Shown here in pieces: positions 23,723-32,234 of a stretch of 40,975 bases of DNA (the first letter of the stretch is position 1; the number at the start of each line of letters is the position of its first letter). Source of the stretch: Polyangiaceae bacterium. GTDB lineage: Bacteria; Myxococcota_A; Polyangia; Polyangiales; Polyangiaceae. The position numbers were made by a program, and so were the translations under genes. The notes below the pieces were generated by a model. That model had not been told where the DNA came from, did no database searches, and was given only the letters and a program-made list of their open reading frames with translations. The stretch is taken from positions 1 to 40,975 of the forward strand of contig JAKLKA010000058.1 in the NCBI GenBank assembly GCA_023150915.1, given 5' to 3'.

Positions 23723-24964
23723 TCACGGAGGAATCGTCGCGACCTCGACCGCCGGCTGAGGTGTGCGCTTTCCTTGCCACGGCCAGCACTGCAGGCTGTC
23801 GTCTCTGCGAACCGCACAGAACTTGCTGGAGCCACAGCCCGTCACCAGGCGCTCCACGTCGGTCAAGTCTGGCACCGGGGCGGGCTCGGTCCGGGCGGCT
23901 ACTCGCCCCTCGACACCGAGCTGCCCGCGTTGGCCGTTGCCCCAGCACCAAACGCTGCCGCCCTTGCGGACTGCGCAGGTCGCGCTGTCGTGCACCGCCA
24001 CCGACAGAGCGTCATCGATCCCCTTGACGGCGACGGGCACGAACTCCGCGTTGGCCGGGCCGCTGCCGCGCTTGCCGTTGCCCAATTGTCCAAAGGCGGC
24101 CTCACCCCAGCACCAGACTTGCCCGCCCTGGGTGACCGCGCAGGCATGACCCGCCGCCGCGGCTACCTGCACGGCGTCCTTCACCGCCCGCGGGTACGCC
24201 CGGTCCCGCACCGAATCGTCACTCCCGGAAACGGCGTGGCCGTAGCTCCAGATCCGCCCGTGCACCAGACCCCAACAACCAACGCTGCCGTCCACGCGGA
24301 TCGCGCAGCCCTGGGTCGTGCCCGACGAGAAGGACCGAGTCGGACCGAGGTCGGGAACCGCGCGGGGCTTCTTGTCTATGAAGTAGTCGTCCCGCATGCC
24401 CCAGCAGTGTACTTCGCCGGAGTCGACACGGGCGCAGCCATAGAAGCTGCCGATCTGCACGTCGCGCACCTCGGTGAGCTCCGGCACTTTGCCAAGCGCC
24501 AAGCGCTGAGTCGCCGCGTGGTTGCCCCGCGCGATGGCAGCGCCGAAGGTGTTTCCCCAGCAGCCCAGGGTGCCATCACGAAACAGCGCGCACGCGTGAT
24601 CGGAAGCCGGCGCGATTCGCGAAACGTCATGCAGCCCGGCCACGGCCGTTGGCGCTGTCACGCTCGTCACTTTGCCGTCCGTGCCGACCACACTTCCCCA
24701 CGCCCAAACGTCGCCCTGGGAGCGCACGACCCAGAACGCGCCCGCGCATTCGAGCCCGGCCAGCTTCGAGCGGCGGGGCGTCAGTGCCACCGGCGGCAAG
24801 GGTACCGGTGCTGCCGAGGCCGACGATGCCGAGGACGGCGCCAGCCCGGCTTGCGAGGCCACGGCGGTCACAACCGTCGTGCTCGGTGCCGGAGTTTGCT
24901 CGTTCGGACGCTCGCGCCGGCACGAGCCGAGTGCCAGAAGTGCCAGGACCCAACCTCGATTCAC
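23723..24964 (-). CDS. RCC1-repeat lipoprotein (413 aa)
   Basis: The start is the GTG at 24964, giving the signal MNRGWVLALLALGSC with Cys15 as the lipidated residue; the long frame upstream is unlike protein. An Ala/Ser/Pro linker runs to about residue 55. The rest is a seven-bladed RCC1-type propeller: units read as ACALFRDGTLGCWGN, GCARVDSGEVHCWGM, GCAIRVDGSVGCWGL, ACAVTQGGQVWCWGEAAFGQ, TCAVRKGGSVWCWGNGQRGQ and FCAVRRDDSLQCWPW. The paired cysteines in each blade are typical of exported myxobacterial versions and probably form disulfides. Bacterial RCC1 propellers are binding domains; the partner is unknown. It is convergent with the AgmX/PglI-like gene. Confidence 0.86.
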   Translation of the reverse strand: MNRGWVLALLALGSCRRERPNEQTPAPSTTVVTAVASQAGLAPSSASSASAAPVPLPPVALTPRRSKLAGLECAGAFWVVRSQGDVWAWGSVVGTDGKVTSVTAPTAVAGLHDVSRIAPASDHACALFRDGTLGCWGNTFGAAIARGNHAATQRLALGKVPELTEVRDVQIGSFYGCARVDSGEVHCWGMRDDYFIDKKPRAVPDLGPTRSFSSGTTQGCAIRVDGSVGCWGLVHGRIWSYGHAVSGSDDSVRDRAYPRAVKDAVQVAAAAGHACAVTQGGQVWCWGEAAFGQLGNGKRGSGPANAEFVPVAVKGIDDALSVAVHDSATCAVRKGGSVWCWGNGQRGQLGVEGRVAARTEPAPVPDLTDVERLVTGCGSSKFCAVRRDDSLQCWPWQGKRTPQPAVEVATIPP

Positions 24965-25525
24965 GCGACCGCTTATCGCCTTGCGGCTCGCGGCCGTCCA
25001 CCCCACCCGCCGACGCACCAGGCCCGATCGGTTCTCGTCAGGGCGACGTGCAGCGTCCGGCTCAGGAGCGAGGCGACCGGACCGGGGTCGAGGCGCGAGG
25101 CCCGTCTCTTGCCGCCACGGGCGCCACCGTGGTGATGGTCGTCGCCACTTCCGGCCGACCGCTGACCCACGGAGCGCGTTTCGAGCACCCGGACGCGTCG
25201 AAAGTCGTCGCGCGCGCGAAACCGAGTGAGCGCTCGACGTCATGGGCGCACTGCCGTCCGTGGTCTGTGGCAGCGGCAGCGTCATGGGCTCGCCGGCTCG
25301 CGAGGCGGCGTGGTCGAAGACGTGTCCCTTTTCGCAACCGTCCGGCCCGACTTCCGGGCGGGGATGCCACCCCACCGGGCCTGCGCGTGTCTTTCGGCGC
25401 CCGGCGCGTGCTTCGCGTGCCTTGCGTCGTCGTGCTGCGGCCAGCTCGCCCAGTGCCAGTCGGTCGCAGTCTGCAGCGCTCAGCTCCCGTGCTTGACCCG
25501 CGAGCCGCCGATAGCGGGCAGCACG
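24965..25525. other. Gene-poor stretch with one possible coding remnant
   Basis: This 561-bp region lies between two minus-strand lipoprotein genes. Frames in its left half have poor codon bias and no ribosome binding site on either strand. The right end holds a Cys-rich plus-strand segment, described separately. No RNA gene, repeat or insertion sequence was seen. Confidence 0.5.
25382..25492 (+). pseudogene. Possible remnant of a Cys-rich domain
   Basis: One plus-strand frame reads CACLSAPGACFACLASSCC and continues with GQLAQCQSVAVCSAQLPC. The spacing C-x2-C-x4-CC-x4-C-x5-C-x5-C resembles Cys-rich modules of myxobacterial secreted proteins. Third positions are G/C-rich only within this segment; the frame before it is poor, and after it the frame runs antisense through the neighbouring lipoprotein gene. 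No signal peptide or start with a ribosome binding site belongs to it. It is best seen as a fragment of a decayed gene, or chance. Confidence 0.3.
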
Positions 25526-26512
25526 TCAAGCTGCGTCGAAGCAGACCTCGACGCGGTTCACCACCAGCGCACCGGAGGGCCCGCCCGGCCGGATGCGGAG
25601 CAACACGCCCGACTTGCCAGGGACGAAAGCAGCCGTAGCGTTGGCGCCGTACCACTGATACGGCGCGCTGTTGGCGACGCCGCCCGACGGCGACGCGCCC
25701 GTTCCCTGGAGGGTCTGCCACGTGAAGCTGCCGCTCGCGGTGGTGTTGAAGCTGCGACCGTAGATCGACAGAGTCACGTTCTTGATCGACGAAAGGCCGA
25801 GGGTGCTCAAGTTGACGTCGATGAACACGGTGCCTGACAGGTCGAGCCCCCCTTGCCCGAGATACGTGTCCGTGAACACCGGCGTGTAGCCGATGCTCTG
25901 GGAGTACGCGCCGACTTTCCAGCCCGCGGTGTCGGGCAGGTTGTTCAGCTCGTAGACGACGTACGCGGTCGAGCTCGGCCCATTGCCGGCCCAGCGGAAG
26001 CGCAGCGCGTGCGTCCCGACCGCGCCCGACAGGCAGCCTCCCGCTCCCCCGGTACCACCGCTTCCGCCGCCGCCACCGCTTCCGCCGCCGCCACCGCTTC
26101 CGCCGCCGCCACCGCTTCCGCCGCCGCCACCGCTTCCGCCGCCGCCACCGCTTCCGCCGCCGCCACCGCTTCCGCCGGCACCACCGCTTCCGCCGCCGCC
26201 ACCGCTTCCGCCGGCACCACCGCTTCCGGCGGCACCACCGCTTCCGGCGGCACCACCGCTTCCGCCGGCACCACCGCTTCCGCCGATGCCACCGCTTCCG
26301 GCGATGCCACCGCTTCCGCCGCCTCCGCCGCCTCCGAAGCTGCCCCCGGTCCCGGACGCACCGCCGGTGGCTCCAACCCCACCACCTGCTCCGCCAGAGG
26401 GCGAGCCCCCGAGCCCTGCATCGTTGGCGGGACCACCACCACCGCCCGCGCTGCCGCAGCCCCAGAGCGCGAGCGCCCCCACCACGAGTCCCGGCCAGTG
26501 CACGCTTCGCAT
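25526..26512 (-). CDS. Lipoprotein with hexapeptide Gly/Ser spacer and beta domain (328 aa)
   Basis: The ATG at 26512 is chosen because it gives a tight lipoprotein signal, MRSVHWPGLVVGALALWGC, with Cys19; an ATG at 26545 adds 11 residues. The mature protein begins GSAGGGGG and has a spacer of over 130 residues, including fifteen hexapeptides of the SGGxxG type, ending at GGTGGAGGC. The C-terminal 160 residues are a beta-rich domain (THALRFRWAGNGPSSTAYVV, LSGTVFIDVNLSTLGLSSIK, SIYGRSFNTTASGSF, GVLLRIRPGG). It may be a carbohydrate- or surface-binding module, but no family was recognised. It follows the beta-helix lipoprotein gene on the same strand after 97 bp. Confidence 0.82.
   Translation of the reverse strand: MRSVHWPGLVVGALALWGCGSAGGGGGPANDAGLGGSPSGGAGGGVGATGGASGTGGSFGGGGGGGSGGIAGSGGIGGSGGAGGSGGAAGSGGAAGSGGAGGSGGGGGSGGAGGSGGGGGSGGGGGSGGGGGSGGGGGSGGGGGSGGGGGSGGTGGAGGCLSGAVGTHALRFRWAGNGPSSTAYVVYELNNLPDTAGWKVGAYSQSIGYTPVFTDTYLGQGGLDLSGTVFIDVNLSTLGLSSIKNVTLSIYGRSFNTTASGSFTWQTLQGTGASPSGGVANSAPYQWYGANATAAFVPGKSGVLLRIRPGGPSGALVVNRVEVCFDAA
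26045..26314 (-). repeat. Fifteen 18-bp tandem repeats encoding SGGxxG
   Basis: Fifteen consecutive 18-base units encode hexapeptides that start SGG. Six adjacent ones are SGGGGG; others read SGGAGG, SGGAAG, SGGIGG, SGGIAG and SGGTGG. The unit anchored on CCACCGCTTCC is visible at each step. Unlike the 21-bp array at 22541, the units differ in amino acids as well as silently, suggesting an older array. Confidence 0.85.
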
Positions 26513-26591
26513 GGCGAGCGAACGGTACCACGACCGAGCTGCCACGCGCGGCTCGAGCGGTTCATGAACGATGCGCGAGTAGCGCCGCCAC

Positions 26592-26611
26592 GAGCCCCCC
26601 CGGGGGTGCTC
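26592..26611 (-). terminator. Hairpin at the end of the beta-helix gene
   Basis: GAGCCCC and GGGGTGCTC pair with one bulged base around a C/G-rich loop, overlapping the stop codon of the beta-helix lipoprotein. It could separate that gene from the next lipoprotein gene on the same strand. Weak evidence. Confidence 0.3.
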
Positions 26612-27920
26612 AGAAGTACGTCGGCCCGGTGCCCGGCGTGCCCGCGCAGTTGTTCCCGGTCCAGGCGTTCACGTCGGTCATCCACTGCCCGGGCTTGAAG
26701 TCGTCGGCGCAGCCCACCACCGATCCGAACACGTCGTTGTTCTGGAAGGTGTTGTTGCGGGGAGCAAAGTAGGGTTTCAGCTCGTCGGCGCCCACGCTCA
26801 AGATGCCGTAGTAGCTCGAGGTCTTGTTCCCGCGGATGACGTTGCCGTTGACCACCAGGTTGCCGGCGTCGGTGTCCTGGCACAAGAAGATGCCGGCGGA
26901 GTGCCCCCCGCTCGGGCCGGCGGCGCAATAGGGATGATACGGCTGCGGAGGCTGGTTTGCGGGGTGGCTCACCTGGTTGTTCTCGACCAGCCAATTGCTT
27001 GCGCCGTAGAGACTGACCGCGGCCCACGCCGTGTTGTCGCTCACCACGTTGTTCTTGAACACACCGCCCCAGGCGCCGTTGATGTCCAGCGCCGGGCCAA
27101 AGCTGCCCTGGATGGTGTTGCCGTCGATCACCGTCCCGTAGTCCTCGGCCGCGCCCTCGGAATAGATTGCCGCGCCCTCGGCCACGCCGCCAAAGTTGCC
27201 GGTGGCGCAGCTGATCTTGCCCTTGCCCGGGACGTCGGTGGGCTGCGCGCTGTCGAGCATCTGGTTGTTCTTTGCGGTCACGCCCTTGCCCGCAGCCCCG
27301 ATGGCCGAGCAGCGTGAGCGACGGAGCACGCTGCCCTCGACGACGTAGCCGCGACAGCAGACGTTGTAGGTCGCGACCCCTGCCCCATCGAGCGTGAGGT
27401 TCTTGACGCGAAACGGGTTGGTTTCTGGGCTCGAAGGCAGGGTGTCGGTGATCTGCGAGTCGCAGCATCCGAACTTCCACTGGCTCTGGGCGGCCTTGAT
27501 GATCGACTCGGCCGCGCTCACGCCGCGCAGCGTGTGGCCCGGCTTCATCGCGACCGGCGCGGCGAGCGTGTACGTTCCGGCCTGCACCTCGACGCACGCG
27601 TGCTCGTTCACGGCGGCCTGAAGCTCCACTTGGTTCTTCCACTTGAAGCACCCGTCGGGGGTGAAGCTCGGGTTGCCGGCAGCGCCGCCGCTGCCACCGC
27701 CCGCCGCGCCGGCGCCGCCGCTTCCCGCTGCGGCGCCGCCCGACGACGTCCCGCCCTGGCTGGCGCCGCCGGACGAAGCGCCGCCGGTCGGCCATGCGCC
27801 GCCGGTGCTCGATGCGCCACCGCTCGGCGCACCGCCGGTGGAGCTTCCGCCGCCGGACGTCTGCTCCGAGTCGCCACACCCGCACACGACCAGAGCGGAC
27901 AGCACCAGGGCGCTTCGCAT
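26610..27920 (-). CDS. Right-handed beta-helix lipoprotein (436 aa)
   Basis: The ATG at 27920 begins a short lipoprotein signal, MRSALVLSALVVCGC; Cys15 or Cys13 is lipidated. A Gly/Ser/Ala/Thr spacer runs to about residue 85. Then comes a parallel beta-helix of the pectate-lyase type: coils with stacked asparagines and short hydrophobic strands (GHTLRGVSAAESIIKAAQS, FRVKNLTLDGAGVATYNVC, GVTAKNNQMLDS, YGTVIDGNTIQGSFGPALDI, GGVFKNNVVSDNTAWAAVSL, NWLVENNQVSHP, NLVVNGNVIRGNKTSSYYGI, NTFQNNDVFGSV). Such proteins bind or cleave polysaccharides. Catalytic residues of a lyase could not be identified by eye, so binding or a novel hydrolase role both remain open. It is divergent from the Stig1-like lipoprotein at 28028. 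Confidence 0.85.
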   Translation of the reverse strand: MRSALVLSALVVCGCGDSEQTSGGGSSTGGAPSGGASSTGGAWPTGGASSGGASQGGTSSGGAAAGSGGAGAAGGGSGGAAGNPSFTPDGCFKWKNQVELQAAVNEHACVEVQAGTYTLAAPVAMKPGHTLRGVSAAESIIKAAQSQWKFGCCDSQITDTLPSSPETNPFRVKNLTLDGAGVATYNVCCRGYVVEGSVLRRSRCSAIGAAGKGVTAKNNQMLDSAQPTDVPGKGKISCATGNFGGVAEGAAIYSEGAAEDYGTVIDGNTIQGSFGPALDINGAWGGVFKNNVVSDNTAWAAVSLYGASNWLVENNQVSHPANQPPQPYHPYCAAGPSGGHSAGIFLCQDTDAGNLVVNGNVIRGNKTSSYYGILSVGADELKPYFAPRNNTFQNNDVFGSVVGCADDFKPGQWMTDVNAWTGNNCAGTPGTGPTYF

Positions 27921-28027
27921 CGGGAAGAAGGTATCACCCTTCGCGCCCGCCGAAGGCAGGCTGCGCGCGCGACCTGCCTTGCCGAACCGCGCGATCCAGC
28001 GTTCAATACCTGCTGGGACGGTGCGCC

Positions 28028-29074
28028 ATGAAGCATCTCGTTTCGTCGATCGTGGCAGGGGGTCTGGTGTGGGTCGCGGCAGCGTGCTCGGGGGGCAGCT
28101 CTGGGTCGACCCACTCGGGGTCCGACGCCGCCGCCGGAAGCGGCGGCAGCTCCACCGGCGGGGCAACTAGCGGCGGCAGCGCGGGCGCCAGTGGATCGGG
28201 AAGCGGTGGGACCTCTGCGACCGGGGGCGCGAGCGGCGCGGCGGGGGCAGGCGGCGGGGCAGGCACCGGCGCGACCAGCGGGGCTGGTGGCGCCGGCGCG
28301 AGCGGCGGGGGAGGCAGCGGCGGCAATGGCGGCAGCGGCGCGACCGGCGGCAGCGCAGGCACCGGTGCGACCAGCGGCGGCGGCGGCAGCGGGGGCGGAA
28401 CGAGTTGCCTCTCTGCGGGGTCCGTCTGCACCTGGAGCACCGCCAAGAACTGCTGCAGCGGGAAGTGCGACGGCGACTCGTGTTGCGGCATGCTCGGTGA
28501 CTCGTGCCCCAAAGGGTTCGGCTGCTGCGCCGGCTCGTGCATCGCCGGCAAGTGCGGCTGCGGCCCGGGCGAGGCGTATTGCGGGGGGACCACGTGCACC
28601 GGCATCTTGTGGAACTCGAACCACTGCGGCGCCTGCGGCAACGTCTGCGGGTCGGGTCAGACCTGCAACAACGGCAAGTGCGTATGCGACAACAGCCAGC
28701 CCCCGGGTGCCATCATGTGCGGCGCGCAGTGCATCGATTCGTGGACCGACGAGTCGAACTGCGGCGCGTGCGGCACGGTCTGCACCGGTGGCAAGCAGTG
28801 CTACGCCGGCACGTGCAAGTGCGCGACGGGCCAGGTCGAGTGCGGGGGCGTGTGCACCAACCTCGGAACGAACACCAACTGCGGCGGCTGCGGCATCGCC
28901 TGCGCCGCCGACAAGACGTGTTCGCAAGGCACCTGCGTGTGCAAGTCGGGCACCAAACTGTGCCCGGGCAGCGGCACGGTCTGCATCGACACGCAGAATG
29001 ACGAGTCGAACTGCGGCGCGTGCGGCGTGGTGTGTGTGGGCAACAAGACCTGTCAGGCCGGCGTCTGCAAGTGA
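28028..29074 (+). CDS. Cys-rich (Stig1-like) lipoprotein (348 aa)
   Basis: The ATG at 28028 begins MKHLVSSIVAGGLVWVAAAC, a lipoprotein signal with Cys20. The mature end has an Ala/Gly/Ser/Thr spacer of about 110 residues. The remaining 215 residues repeat the unit NCGxCGxxC...CxxGxCxC (HCGACGNVC, NCGACGTVC, NCGGCGIAC, NCGACGVVC), with CSGKCDGDSCC before them. This is the same Stig1-like module as in the lipoprotein at 7296, but here the protein ends with the last repeat and has no beta domain. All cysteines should be oxidised outside the cell. Such proteins are numerous in myxobacterial genomes; I know of no tested function. It is a paralogue by design, not by close sequence identity. Confidence 0.86.
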   Translation: MKHLVSSIVAGGLVWVAAACSGGSSGSTHSGSDAAAGSGGSSTGGATSGGSAGASGSGSGGTSATGGASGAAGAGGGAGTGATSGAGGAGASGGGGSGGNGGSGATGGSAGTGATSGGGGSGGGTSCLSAGSVCTWSTAKNCCSGKCDGDSCCGMLGDSCPKGFGCCAGSCIAGKCGCGPGEAYCGGTTCTGILWNSNHCGACGNVCGSGQTCNNGKCVCDNSQPPGAIMCGAQCIDSWTDESNCGACGTVCTGGKQCYAGTCKCATGQVECGGVCTNLGTNTNCGGCGIACAADKTCSQGTCVCKSGTKLCPGSGTVCIDTQNDESNCGACGVVCVGNKTCQAGVCK

Positions 29075-29170
29075 CCCCCTGACCCGGCTTGGACCCGCGC
29101 GCACCCGAAGAAAATGGCGGCGGGGCGACTCGGGGCTGGGCCCGGTCGCAGCGAGACTTACGCTTCCGCC

Positions 29171-30205
29171 ATGGCCAGCACCGTCCTCGAGACCGGGCCC
29201 CTGGGCTTCCCCTGGGTGACCGTCGACCCATTCCTGTTCTGCGTCCACCACCTGGACGCCTACCCCGCGGGCAACGACCGCTTCGGCCCTGCAGTGTCGC
29301 TGGCGGGGCGCGACCTGGGGCAAGACTTCGAGATCCGCGACGGGTTCCGCATGTACCACGGCCACGTGGTGCCCGGGTTTCCGCAGCACCCGCACCGGGG
29401 CTTCGAGACCGTCACCATCGTGCGCCGGGGCCTGTGCGATCACTCGGACTCGCTGGGCGCCGCGGCGCGCTTCGGCAACGGAGACGTGCAGTGGATCACC
29501 GCAGGACGCGGCATCGTGCACTCGGAGATGTTCCCGCTCTTGCGACGTGACGCGCCCAACCCGCTCGAGCTGTTCCAGATCTGGCTCAACCTGCCCGGCG
29601 AAGACAAGCTGGCGGAACCCCATTTCTCCATGCTGTGGAGTCGTCAGATCCCCGTGCTGTCGGCGGTGGACGACCGCGGTGCACGCTCGGAGGTCCGGAT
29701 GATCGCCGGCGCGCGGGGCGCTGGCCCCGCACCGGCGCCCCCGCCCCGTTCGTGGGCGTCGCGACCGGGCAGCGACGTCGCGATCTGGACGCTGCGCCTG
29801 GACGCCGGAGCCTCGTTCGAGCTGCCACCCGCCACCAGCGCCGAGACCGTCCGCACGCTGTACTTCTTCCGGGGCGCTCGTCTGGCCATCGGCGACGACC
29901 TCTTGACCTCGCACGCCGCGGCGGTGGTGCGCGCCACCGAGCCGGTGCGGGTGCACGCCGCCGAGGGCGAGTGCGAGCTCTTGATGCTGCAAGGGCGGCC
30001 GATCGGCGAGCCGGTGGTGCAACACGGCCCGTTCGTCATGAACACCCGCGCCGAGATCGAGCAGACGATGCAGGACTATCGGCGCACGCGCTTCGGGGGC
30101 TGGCCCTGGCCGAGCGATGACCCGGTCCACGGCAGCGACCCGACCCGCTTCGCGCGGCACGTGGATGGCCGGACCGAACGGGTCGAAGATCCGCTCAGCG
30201 CATGA
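29171..30205 (+). CDS. Pirin family protein, cytoplasmic type (344 aa)
   Basis: The cupin metal ligands are all present: QHPHRGFET gives His73 and His75, and GRGIVHSEMF gives His117 and Glu119. The C-terminal half ends GPFVMNTRAEIEQTMQDYRR and then a 30-residue extension rich in charged residues. There is no export signal: the ATG at 29171 begins MASTVLETGPLGFPWVTVDP, so the protein stays in the cytoplasm, unlike the Tat-type pirin at 1190. It is also longer than usual for pirins because of the tail and inserts around residues 180-205. Pirins include quercetin dioxygenases and regulators; which applies is unknown. Its last codons overlap the end of the convergent membrane gene by 11 bases. 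Confidence 0.88.
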   Translation: MASTVLETGPLGFPWVTVDPFLFCVHHLDAYPAGNDRFGPAVSLAGRDLGQDFEIRDGFRMYHGHVVPGFPQHPHRGFETVTIVRRGLCDHSDSLGAAARFGNGDVQWITAGRGIVHSEMFPLLRRDAPNPLELFQIWLNLPGEDKLAEPHFSMLWSRQIPVLSAVDDRGARSEVRMIAGARGAGPAPAPPPRSWASRPGSDVAIWTLRLDAGASFELPPATSAETVRTLYFFRGARLAIGDDLLTSHAAAVVRATEPVRVHAAEGECELLMLQGRPIGEPVVQHGPFVMNTRAEIEQTMQDYRRTRFGGWPWPSDDPVHGSDPTRFARHVDGRTERVEDPLSA

Positions 30206-32234
30206 TGGGCACGATGCTGGCGCGGTCGTCGGTCCAGAGCACCTCGGGCCCGCTCGCTTCGGAGAGCGGCAAGCCAACCGCCAGCGAGGCCAGCGCCTGC
30301 GGGTCCCGCGCCATGAGGGCCCACTCTGCACGCACCACGTGGTGGGCCGCATCGGTGTTCGTCTTCACCACCGCGCAGGCCAGCCCGCTGGCGCGCGCGC
30401 TGGCCCGCACCACTCGGTCGAGTGACAGGAATCGGTTCGAGAGGTTGGCCACCAGCACGCCGTCCGGCGCGAGGTGCCGCAGGTAGATCGCAAAGGCCTC
30501 TCGCGTGAGCAGGTGGACCGGCACCGAGTCGCTGGCAAAGGCATCCAGCACCAGCACGTCGAACCCCCGCGGCGACTCGCGCTCGAGCGCCAGCCGCCCG
30601 TCGCCCAGCGTGGTCGAGATCTCTGCCGCCGAATCGGCCAGGAACGTGAAGTCGCGCCGTGCCAGATCGATCACCCGCGGATCGAGCTCGTAGAACCGAA
30701 GGGTGTCCCCCGGGCGCCCATAGCTGGCCAGGGTGCCGATCCCCAGGCCGAGCACGGCCATGCGCCGCGCGCGCTCTCGGGGCCCGGCTTCCATCACCCG
30801 CGCAATGCCAGTCCCCACGCCGAAGTACAGGGTCGGCGTGCGCCGGAGCGCTGGGTCCTGGAGCTGCAGACCATGCTGGATGCGCCCGTGCGTGAGAACG
30901 CGCCCCGCGGCGGCGTCCACGACCCTGAGCGGGCCCAGGAAGCTGCGGCTGCGCTCGACCACGACGCCCTGTCGCTTCGGCGGCAGCGCCCGGACCAGCA
31001 CGCTGGCGGCCAGCAGCGGGACCGCGAGCGCCGAACCGAGGAGCAGCGCCCGACGTTCGAAGGGTGTCCATTCCGCCCCCGTCCGCGGCGCGAAGAACAG
31101 GACCGCGAACACCAGCACCGCCCCCAGCTCGAGCTCGTAGTAGTCGCTGAACACCAGGGGAGCCACCAGGCTGACGAAGACCCCGCCCAGCGCGCCCCCC
31201 GACGCGATCACCAGGTAGTAGCCGGTGAGCCCGCGCCGGTCGGGCCGCGCACCGGCGAGCTCGCCATGACAGAGCAGGCAGGCTGATCCAAGCGCGATCA
31301 GCGTGCCGGCGAGCTGCGTGGGCAGCGGGGCGGCCGCCTGCGCGAACGCGTTCACGCCAAGGGCGGCGGCGCCGACGACCCACGCGACCAAGAGGGGCCC
31401 TCGCCACGCGCGCTTCCAGACACTGAACGCGACCACGAACGACAGCAGGTAGATCAGCAGCGGCACGACCCACAGCAGAGGCATGGGTGCGATGTCGACA
31501 GTGAGGTGCTGCGTGGCCGAAAGCAGCAGCACGCTGGGCACGAAGGCCAAGACGAGCCAGCGTGAGCGCTGGGCTGGGATGGGCGGCGGCGCGGGCGCCG
31601 CGCTCTCCGGGGTCGCGACGGAGGGTTCCAGCCGCCACAGCCGCGCGAGCGTCAGCACGGTGGACGCTCCGAAGATCCAGAACAGGGCCCGCCACGCCGA
31701 CCGCTCGGCGTGGAGCGAGAGCACGGGCTCGAGCACGAACGGGTGGGCCAGAAGCCCGACCACGGATCCCGCGTTGGACAGCGCGTACAGCCAGTGTGCC
31801 TCGCGCTGAAGCGCCAGCGCCGCCCAGGCCTGCAGCAGGGGCGCGCTGCTCGCGAGAACGAGGTACGGCAAACCCACCGCGCGCAGCAGCGCCCAGGGAA
31901 TGGTCAGCGCGGGCTCGCCAGCCGCGAGCACGGGGCTGCGATCGACAGGTGTGATCACCAGGACGACCGCCGCGGCGACGACCAGGAACGCGTGGAGAGT
32001 GAGCTGCTGGCGCGGCGCAAACCTTCGTGTGATGAAGTGGGCGTAGGCGTAGCCAGCCAAGAGCAGCGTCTGGAAGAAGAGCAGGCACGCCGTCCAGGTG
32101 GACGGGCTACCGCCCACCGCAGGCAAGAGCCACTTGCCCAGCATCGGTTGCACCACGAACAACAGGGCGGCGCCCAGGAAGGTCGGCACACCGAAGAGCG
32201 CGCTCGTGCGCGGCGAAACCCGCGAGCGGATCAC
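30195..32234 (-). CDS. Membrane protein fused to spermidine-synthase-like domain (679 aa)
   Basis: The N-terminal half has about ten membrane helices and the typical opening of this fused family (VVQPMLGKWLLPAVGGSPST, then LLFFQTLLLAGYAYAH). The C-terminal 200 residues form a Rossmann methyltransferase/spermidine-synthase fold: MAVLGLGIGTLASY at about 493, FYELDPRVI, TTLGDGRLAL and DVLVLDAFASDSVPVHLLTR. True spermidine synthases have GGGDG where this reads GLGIG, so aminopropyl transfer is uncertain; a different donor is possible. The protein lies in the inner membrane with the enzyme domain probably cytoplasmic. The GTG start at 32234 overlaps the stop of the upstream FAD-oxidase gene (GTGA), so synthesis is coupled to it. 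No experimentally settled role is known to me. Confidence 0.86.
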   Translation of the reverse strand: MIRSRVSPRTSALFGVPTFLGAALLFVVQPMLGKWLLPAVGGSPSTWTACLLFFQTLLLAGYAYAHFITRRFAPRQQLTLHAFLVVAAAVVLVITPVDRSPVLAAGEPALTIPWALLRAVGLPYLVLASSAPLLQAWAALALQREAHWLYALSNAGSVVGLLAHPFVLEPVLSLHAERSAWRALFWIFGASTVLTLARLWRLEPSVATPESAAPAPPPIPAQRSRWLVLAFVPSVLLLSATQHLTVDIAPMPLLWVVPLLIYLLSFVVAFSVWKRAWRGPLLVAWVVGAAALGVNAFAQAAAPLPTQLAGTLIALGSACLLCHGELAGARPDRRGLTGYYLVIASGGALGGVFVSLVAPLVFSDYYELELGAVLVFAVLFFAPRTGAEWTPFERRALLLGSALAVPLLAASVLVRALPPKRQGVVVERSRSFLGPLRVVDAAAGRVLTHGRIQHGLQLQDPALRRTPTLYFGVGTGIARVMEAGPRERARRMAVLGLGIGTLASYGRPGDTLRFYELDPRVIDLARRDFTFLADSAAEISTTLGDGRLALERESPRGFDVLVLDAFASDSVPVHLLTREAFAIYLRHLAPDGVLVANLSNRFLSLDRVVRASARASGLACAVVKTNTDAAHHVVRAEWALMARDPQALASLAVGLPLSEASGPEVLWTDDRASIVPIMR

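Noticed and set aside
24973-25188. 71-codon minus-strand frame upstream of the RCC1-like lipoprotein
   Set aside because: Poor codon bias and no ribosome binding site; probably leader sequence.
25983-26567. Proline-rich plus-strand frame
   Set aside because: It is the antisense reading of the Gly-rich spacer repeats of the lipoprotein at 26512; GGN codons read as Pro on the other strand. The same applies to frames at 7-600 and 22515-23330.
27608-30352. A 914-codon open frame on the minus strand
   Set aside because: It lies antisense to the Stig1-like lipoprotein and the second pirin, both of which have clear motifs. Its product is Ala/Arg-rich without any domain.
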